A stretch of 9,659 nucleotides of DNA from Lysobacterales bacterium (lineage in GTDB: Bacteria; Pseudomonadota; Gammaproteobacteria; Xanthomonadales; SZUA-36), in the NCBI GenBank assembly GCA_009692275.1, contig SHZL01000090.1:1-9659 (forward strand), given 5' to 3'. The first letter of the stretch is position 1, and each line of letters starts with the position of its first letter. Shown one piece after another: positions 5,332 through 9,659 of the stretch. The notes beneath the pieces were generated by a model. That model worked only from the letters and a program-made list of their open reading frames with translations. It did not search any database and had not been told where the DNA came from. Both the position numbers and the translations under genes were made by a program.

Positions 5332-5341
5332 CGGAAACTTT

Positions 5342-5364
5342 GCCGCTGAAACAGAGGCTTTTTT
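5342..5364 (+). terminator. possible intrinsic terminator on plus
   Basis: GCC-G-CTG-AAA-CAG-A-GGC forms a short stem with one G-A mismatch and a 3-nt loop, followed directly by six T residues. The shape is right for a plus-strand terminator, but no plus-strand gene ends here. It lies upstream of the minus-strand coiled-coil promoter, where it might stop antisense transcription, or it may be chance. Confidence 0.3.
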
Positions 5365-5392
5365 CATTTTTTTCCGGAAATACCTGCATACT

Positions 5393-6337
5393 TCAACGGT
5401 CTTGTGTCGTCTGCACCGCGCCATTTTGTAACAGGCGAAAGCCACAAAGACTGATTACGACAAGGATCAGGAACTGGACGATGCGATCCACCATCATGAC
5501 GCCCAGCAAGGTGACAGTGGACAAATCGAGCCCGCCCAGCAGCTGCCACAACACAAATTCCCGCACACCCAGATTGGAAGGCGTCAGTGCAATGATCAAT
5601 GACAGATTCGACACCAGCGCCATCAGCAACAGGTAGGGCGTGGGAATGGCCAGATCAAACGCCGAGCAGAGCACGCCCAGCGCCAGCGCCTGCAGGGGGA
5701 TATTGAGGATGGCCTGCACATTGAGTTTGGCCACTTCCGCTGCGTTGGTAGACGCAATGACATCCCGCATGTTGCCTACCCAGCGACGCGCCCGCGCGGG
5801 CAGCCAACTCAGCGTGGCCAGTTGGAACAGGACCACCACCACGCCCATTACGATGACCAGCGTGCCCAGCACCAGGGTCCAGTGCACCCACGGCAAGCGG
5901 TGTCCGATGGCCTGCAGCCACAGACCATAGGCCAGGCCAAACAGGGCATTGCCCATCAGCACCAGCAGGCTGACCCAGGCCTGCAACCCCAGACTGACGC
6001 TCGGTGCCAGTCCGAAACGCTGCTGGTAGAACCACAGCTTGCTGCTGTAGAAGCCGGATCGCAGCACGGTGGCGTAGCCGAGGATGGAGGCATAGGCATT
6101 GATGACGAGCATTTCGCCAAGTCGCGGCTGGGTGCCGCGCGACCACTGCACCTGGCAGGCCATCAGCGCATTGAGCCAGTAGCAGCCCACGTAGCCACCG
6201 ATGACGAGCAACCATTGCAAGGGAGTGAGTCGTGCCGTCAGCGCCAGCGTATCGCGGTTGTACCAACAGAAGCCGGCAGCAAACAGCAGGATGGCCAGCA
6301 GCAGGAAGCGTCGCAGAAGGGGAACGAGGCGGGACAC
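5393..6337 (-). CDS. LPG-synthase-TM/flippase-like membrane protein
   Basis: 314 residues with roughly eight hydrophobic segments; a polytopic inner-membrane protein of the lysylphosphatidylglycerol synthase TM superfamily (UPF0104/AglD type). Typical features are the repeated helices with polar turns and the late ALTPSNLGVREF motif (residues about 250-261), which corresponds to the conserved TPxxLGxRE signature. It lacks the soluble LPG-synthetase domain, so it is the membrane-only form. That form is often found beside glycosyltransferase genes and is proposed to move or modify polyprenyl-linked glycans. The start is a GTG at 6335-6337 with no good ribosome site; no in-frame ATG near the start gives a better protein. 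It is divergent from the epimerase gene, 78 bp away, and 75 bp upstream of the coiled-coil gene. Substrate unknown. Confidence 0.8.
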   Translation of the reverse strand: MSRLVPLLRRFLLLAILLFAAGFCWYNRDTLALTARLTPLQWLLVIGGYVGCYWLNALMACQVQWSRGTQPRLGEMLVINAYASILGYATVLRSGFYSSKLWFYQQRFGLAPSVSLGLQAWVSLLVLMGNALFGLAYGLWLQAIGHRLPWVHWTLVLGTLVIVMGVVVVLFQLATLSWLPARARRWVGNMRDVIASTNAAEVAKLNVQAILNIPLQALALGVLCSAFDLAIPTPYLLLMALVSNLSLIIALTPSNLGVREFVLWQLLGGLDLSTVTLLGVMMVDRIVQFLILVVISLCGFRLLQNGAVQTTQDR

Positions 6338-6367
6338 AGGCCATTCGCGCTGGGGAAACCTGCAGGC

Positions 6368-6387
6368 ACTCTAGCTTGTGGTAGAGT
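6368..6387. promoter_or_regulatory. inverted repeat between divergent genes, possible operator
   Basis: ACTCTA and TAGAGT form a perfect 6-bp inverted repeat with an 8-bp spacer, in the middle of the 78-bp gap between the divergent flippase-like and epimerase genes. The right half could double as a weak plus-strand minus-10 (TAGAGT), with the epimerase ATG 28 bp downstream. The symmetry and position suit a regulator site. No regulator gene is adjacent. Confidence 0.35.
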
Positions 6388-6415
6388 CCGCAGCAACCGG
6401 CGATCAGGCAACGGC

Positions 6416-7495
6416 ATGATCCACGTTTTCATAGGCACCAAGGCCCAACTGATCAAGATGGCGCCGATCATGCGTGTGCTGCAGGATCGTGGCCACGACT
6501 ACAACTTCATCTACAGCGGCCAGCATCGCGACACTGTCGACGACATCCTCGCCAACTTCGCCATCAGCCGCAAACCCGACGTCACGCTCTATAGCGGCCG
6601 CGACATCACCGGCATCGTGCAGATGGGCAAGTGGGTACTCGACATCGTGCGCAAGTATTCGTCGCCGACGCACAAGGCAGAACTGTTCCGCAACGACACC
6701 AATGGCATCGTGCTGAATCACGGCGATACGTTCTCGACACTGCTGGGGTCGTATCTGGCGAAACGGCATGGCCTCAAGAGTGCGCATATCGAATCCGGGC
6801 TGCGTTCGCACAATATCCTGCATCCGTTTCCGGAAGAGCTGACGCGCCTGGCGACGTTTCGCCTGTCTGACTACCTCTTTGCGCCGGGTGAGTGGGCGCT
6901 GGCCAATCTGGCAGGCTACAAGGGCGTGAAGATCAATACTGGCGCCAATACGTTATGCGATGCGCTGCGGCATTCAGCCCGGCAAACAGCGCCGGTACGT
7001 GAAGGCGGTTATGGGCTGGTGTCGATACACCGCTTTGAAAACATTTTCTTTCGCCAGCGCCTCACGCAGATCGTCGACCTGCTGCTGGCATCTGATCCTG
7101 CGCGGCCGAAGCTGTTCATTCTGCACAAACCGACAGAAAAGAAGCTCAAGGAATACGGGCTCTACGAACGACTGGCAGCCTGTGGCCATATCGAACTGCA
7201 TCCGCGCTACGACTATTTCCGTTTCATCAGTCTGTTGGGCGGCAGCGATTACCTGATTACCGACGGCGGCAGCAACCAGGAAGAATGCTCGTATCTGGGA
7301 TTACCCTGCCTGTTGATGCGCAAGGCAACGGAACGGCAGGAAGGCCTGGGGCACAACACGGTGCTGAGTGGTTACGACGAACAGGTAGTACGGAAATTCA
7401 TGGATCATCCGCAGCAGTACCGGCGTCCACCGCAACAGTTGGCGCAATCACCGAGCGAATTGATCGTGGATGCCTTGCAGGATTTTATTCGGTAG
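6416..7495 (+). CDS. UDP-N-acetylglucosamine 2-epimerase, WecB family
   Basis: 359 residues, a usual length for non-hydrolysing bacterial 2-epimerases, which convert UDP-GlcNAc to UDP-ManNAc (or act on related UDP-amino sugars) in the cytoplasm for surface glycans. The N-terminal VFIGTKAQLIKMAP matches the family opening GTRPEAIKMAP. Catalytic positions known from WecB are kept: HGD at 102-104, E126 in HIESGLRS, PEE at 139-141, and H205 in SIHRFEN. The UDP-binding region ITDGGSNQEE (281-290) with LMRKATERQE (300-309) is also present. The N-terminus (GTKAQ) and SIHRFEN differ from WecB proper (GTRPE, GHRREN), so this is a divergent clade whose exact sugar is uncertain. I chose the ATG at 6416 because homology starts there; the upstream extension is antisense to the flippase-like gene. 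Its 3' end overlaps the convergent glycosyltransferase by 11 bp. Confidence 0.87.
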   Translation: MIHVFIGTKAQLIKMAPIMRVLQDRGHDYNFIYSGQHRDTVDDILANFAISRKPDVTLYSGRDITGIVQMGKWVLDIVRKYSSPTHKAELFRNDTNGIVLNHGDTFSTLLGSYLAKRHGLKSAHIESGLRSHNILHPFPEELTRLATFRLSDYLFAPGEWALANLAGYKGVKINTGANTLCDALRHSARQTAPVREGGYGLVSIHRFENIFFRQRLTQIVDLLLASDPARPKLFILHKPTEKKLKEYGLYERLAACGHIELHPRYDYFRFISLLGGSDYLITDGGSNQEECSYLGLPCLLMRKATERQEGLGHNTVLSGYDEQVVRKFMDHPQQYRRPPQQLAQSPSELIVDALQDFIR

Positions 7496-9047
7496 CCGGT
7501 GCGGGCGCTGCGACTGGAAAGCTGAGAATGCGCACGCCGTTGCCGCGCAGTATCGTTTCAAACCCCAGCATTTCCAGCTCTGCTCCCGGCGGGAAATAAC
7601 TGCGCCACTCGAGATCCTGGTAATGCACCAGCAAGGCCGCGCCTGCCTGCACACTGCTGCGCATCGTGGCAAGTTCATTCTCGTACTCGGGATTGGCCAG
7701 CTGCGTCGTTGGCGAAAATTTGCGCGGGTAATCGTGGATCACGAAATCAGTGCGCATGCGCAGATAGTCTGGCGCATTGCTGTAGACGATCTTGCCGTGC
7801 AGCTGAGGCACATCTTCCACTTGCGATAACGAGGCCATGTAGGCACTCAGGTAGCCGATACCAGTCTTCTTCGTAGCAGCTACTACGGGCAACAGTCCCA
7901 CCGCATTGAAAACACCGACGAACGCCAGCGCCAGCATCGCGATGACGCGCGTTCGTTGTTCTGTTGCGCTCAGCAACAGCTGATGGGCACAGGCCAGTAG
8001 CGCCAGCATCGAGAACAGGTACGCCGGTACAAACATGCGGTCATCGAACGGAATGTAGGCATCGAGGAAGGACTTCGAAAACAGGATGACCAGCGTGTAG
8101 ACCACTACATAGACTGCACTGAGGACGACAAAACGCCGCAAGGGCGGCGCTGTTGTCGCGAACCGGCGCAGTGCCAACCAGGACACGGCCACGCACAGAA
8201 CCACTTCAACCAGAAAAATAAAAAGCCCCTGTCGCACTGCAAACCATGAGGCAAATTCTCCTGCCAGATCAATGAAGTCAGCCCGGGTAACCAGGTGCAC
8301 GACGAACTCACGGTTGGTAGTCTCATCGCGCAACAACTTGTTGGCGATCAGCCACAACAGAAATGGCGCCAGTGACAGTGAGCCAAATATGACAGCACTG
8401 CGGAAACGTCGCTCGAGATCACCTTGTTGCAACAACAAAAGCGCCAGCGAGCCAGCACCGACCCACGCAATGCCGGCATAACGGAACAACAAGGCCAATG
8501 CCGCCAATGCGGCAGCAACGCCAAGCAGACGAAAATTGTTGTGGGCGAGATAGCGCAGCAAGACGAGCGCGCTCAATTGCTGGCACAAGAGGAACGGGCC
8601 TTCCGAGCATGCGTAGAAATTCACTTGCCACAGGTGCTGACTGAACAGCAGCACCACGCCACCCCCGACAGGCAGCCAGCTATTGTTGTTTCCCTGCTGC
8701 ACCAGCAACTCCCGCAGCAACAACATCGCCGCCGCCAGATTGCCGGCAAACAACAAACATTGCAGTACGCGGGTGACAGCGAAAACGTCATCGCCAACGA
8801 GGTAGGCCAGCGCGAGCAGTACCGGATAGCCCGGCGCCCATTCCGTTGGCAGTGTGAAGAGAGCACCGAAGCCATCCATGCGACGTGCAGCGGCGATGTA
8901 TTCAGCGGAATCCGGCCAAACGCCGACACCCCAGGCGGAGGCGTACCACAGCAATAACGCACCGACGCCACTGACCAGCAGTAGCAACAGCCACTGCGGG
9001 ACAGGAGGATTGGCGGAGGACAAAATCGGCGAGTCGGAGGTCGTCAC
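7485..9047 (-). CDS. GT-C fold membrane glycosyltransferase (PMT/ArnT-like)
   Basis: 520 residues with about ten or more hydrophobic helices. It resembles polyprenyl-phosphate-sugar-dependent GT-C transferases (PMT_2/RgtABCD type), which move a sugar from a lipid carrier to a glycan, lipid or protein on the periplasmic side. The first large loop after TM1 has WPDSAEYIAAARR, with the expected acidic pair (D46, E49). WAPGYPVLLAL (residues 70-80) and the SEGPFLL motif (148-154) match family signatures WPPxYPLLLAL and SExxFLL. A soluble C-terminal part follows after about residue 400. The start is a GTG at 9045-9047, 12 bp after the stop of the GT2 gene, so the two were probably cotranscribed and functionally paired: GT2 makes the lipid-linked donor. 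No strong ribosome site is visible. The acceptor is unknown. Confidence 0.82.
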   Translation of the reverse strand: MTTSDSPILSSANPPVPQWLLLLLVSGVGALLLWYASAWGVGVWPDSAEYIAAARRMDGFGALFTLPTEWAPGYPVLLALAYLVGDDVFAVTRVLQCLLFAGNLAAAMLLLRELLVQQGNNNSWLPVGGGVVLLFSQHLWQVNFYACSEGPFLLCQQLSALVLLRYLAHNNFRLLGVAAALAALALLFRYAGIAWVGAGSLALLLLQQGDLERRFRSAVIFGSLSLAPFLLWLIANKLLRDETTNREFVVHLVTRADFIDLAGEFASWFAVRQGLFIFLVEVVLCVAVSWLALRRFATTAPPLRRFVVLSAVYVVVYTLVILFSKSFLDAYIPFDDRMFVPAYLFSMLALLACAHQLLLSATEQRTRVIAMLALAFVGVFNAVGLLPVVAATKKTGIGYLSAYMASLSQVEDVPQLHGKIVYSNAPDYLRMRTDFVIHDYPRKFSPTTQLANPEYENELATMRSSVQAGAALLVHYQDLEWRSYFPPGAELEMLGFETILRGNGVRILSFPVAAPAPATE

Positions 9048-9059
9048 GCCGGCGCCTGA

Positions 9060-9518
9060 TTAGCGGAACAGGTTGTATTTGATGATGCAGTAAATCGCGC
9101 GGAAGCCGTCCTTCCAGCCGATCTTCTTGTCTTCCGCATACGTGCGACCGTAGTACGAAATGGCGACTTCAAAAATGCGCAGATTGCGGCGCGCCAGTTT
9201 CGCTGTGATCTCAGGCTCGAAACCAAAGCGGTTTTCTTCAATCGGAATCGCCTGGATGATTTCGCGACGGAATACCTTGTAGCAGGTTTCCATGTCGGTG
9301 AGATTGAGGTTGGTGAACATGTTCGACATCAGCGTCAACACGCCATTGCCGACGCGGTGCCAGAAATACAACACGCGATGCGGGGCAGCGCCAAGGAAGC
9401 GCGAGCCGAACACAACATCGGCCTTGCCCTGCGCAATCGGCTCGACCAGCAAGGCGTATTCATTCGGATCATATTCAAGATCGGCGTCCTGGATGATGAC
9501 GACGGGTAGAGGAAGCAT
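9060..9518 (-). pseudogene. GT2 polyprenyl-phosphate glycosyltransferase (DPM1-like), 5' truncated
   Basis: The surviving part begins VVIIQDADLEYDPNEY, which contains the metal-binding DAD motif. It continues with VVFGSRFLG, LYFWHRVGN, NLNLTDMETCYKVFRRE, RFGFEPEITAKLAR, SYYGRTYAEDKKIGWKDGF and a short end. This matches dolichol-phosphate mannose/glucose synthase-like bacterial GT2 enzymes, normally about 230-250 residues, which load a hexose onto undecaprenyl phosphate at the cytoplasmic face. The first 80-90 residues, including the nucleotide-binding PxYNE and VDDGS motifs, are missing. Homology stops at about 9503, and the sequence to its right is unrelated and leads into an IS481-like remnant. 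The nearest ATG (9516-9518) would give a 152-residue product lacking the UDP-sugar site, so it is almost certainly inactive. It lies directly upstream of the GT-C gene. Confidence 0.85.
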
Positions 9519-9579
9519 AAATGGCCTGTGGGGTCCGGGCGAGTCCCGGCGGGTGCTCGGCGGACTGGCCGCCGGGTAG

Positions 9580-9659
9580 GCTTGCTCGGTCATAGGCCTT
9601 TCTCGGGACACGTTGTCGCGCTACAAGCAGGCGGTGGCAGCCGGTGGCAGCGAATCGCT
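9580..9659 (+). mobile_element. IS481-family-like transposase fragment (HTH region), runs off the window
   Basis: The plus strand reads ACSVIGLSRDTLSRYKQAV followed by AAGGSESL. This resembles the N-terminal helix-turn-helix of IS481-type transposases (ACKVMGxSRDTFYRYK...GGxEAL). An in-frame TAG (9577-9579) sits exactly where a glutamine codon (CAG) is usual before AC, and the expected first 30 or so residues are not clearly readable, so the copy looks decayed at its 5' end. The rest lies beyond the window. It points toward the break in the GT2 gene and is the likely cause of it. The match is from motif memory only, so the family is moderately sure. Confidence 0.6.

Noticed and set aside
5822..6415. 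N-terminal extension of the epimerase frame by 198 codons
   Set aside because: It is antisense to the flippase-like gene and rich in Q/H/G. Family homology starts exactly at the ATG at 6416.

Overview
The window looks like a chromosomal segment of a fairly GC-rich gammaproteobacterium. The signs are a tRNA-Leu(UAG) close to the enterobacterial/pseudomonad form with encoded CCA, a FabY-like ketoacyl synthase remnant, proteobacterial IS3 and IS481 elements, and typical sigma-70 minus-10 boxes. I cannot name the genus. The segment falls into two parts, and many of its genes are broken.

Positions 1 to about 3,650 are a decayed accessory zone. It starts with the catalytic end of an IS3-family transposase (minus strand). 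Next comes a lower-GC orphan SAM methyltransferase gene (minus), then a short internal piece of a beta-ketoacyl-ACP synthase gene (plus). Three copies of a 23-bp near-palindrome follow. The last item is a gene for a membrane-anchored antibiotic-biosynthesis-monooxygenase-fold protein, split by an IS3-family element of about 1,666 bp. The insertion can be read out base by base: removing the element and one copy of the 5-bp repeat GAGTT rejoins the host reading frame in a conserved stretch. The element's own transposase gene carries a frameshift that a 7-bp duplication can explain.

Positions about 3,750 to 6,340 hold four minus-strand genes: a small exported protein of unknown function, tRNA-Leu(UAG) with a clear promoter, a single-pass membrane coiled-coil protein whose 5' end appears frameshifted, and a polytopic LPG-synthase-TM/flippase-like protein.

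Positions about 6,370 to 9,659 hold cell-surface glycan genes. A WecB-type UDP-GlcNAc 2-epimerase lies on plus, divergent from the flippase-like gene. It overlaps tail to tail with a GT-C membrane glycosyltransferase on minus. Upstream of that gene, in the same transcription unit, is a DPM1-like GT2 gene that has lost its N-terminal half. The break lies next to an IS481-like transposase remnant (plus) that runs off the window. The expected logic is that the GT2 enzyme charges polyprenyl phosphate with a sugar, the GT-C enzyme transfers it on the periplasmic side, and the epimerase supplies an amino-sugar nucleotide. The truncation probably breaks this pathway unless another copy exists.

I found no CRISPR array, defence system, origin or phage module. 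The notable content is the insertion and decay history, the repeat cluster, a tRNA acceptor-stem mismatch and a probable leaderless promoter.
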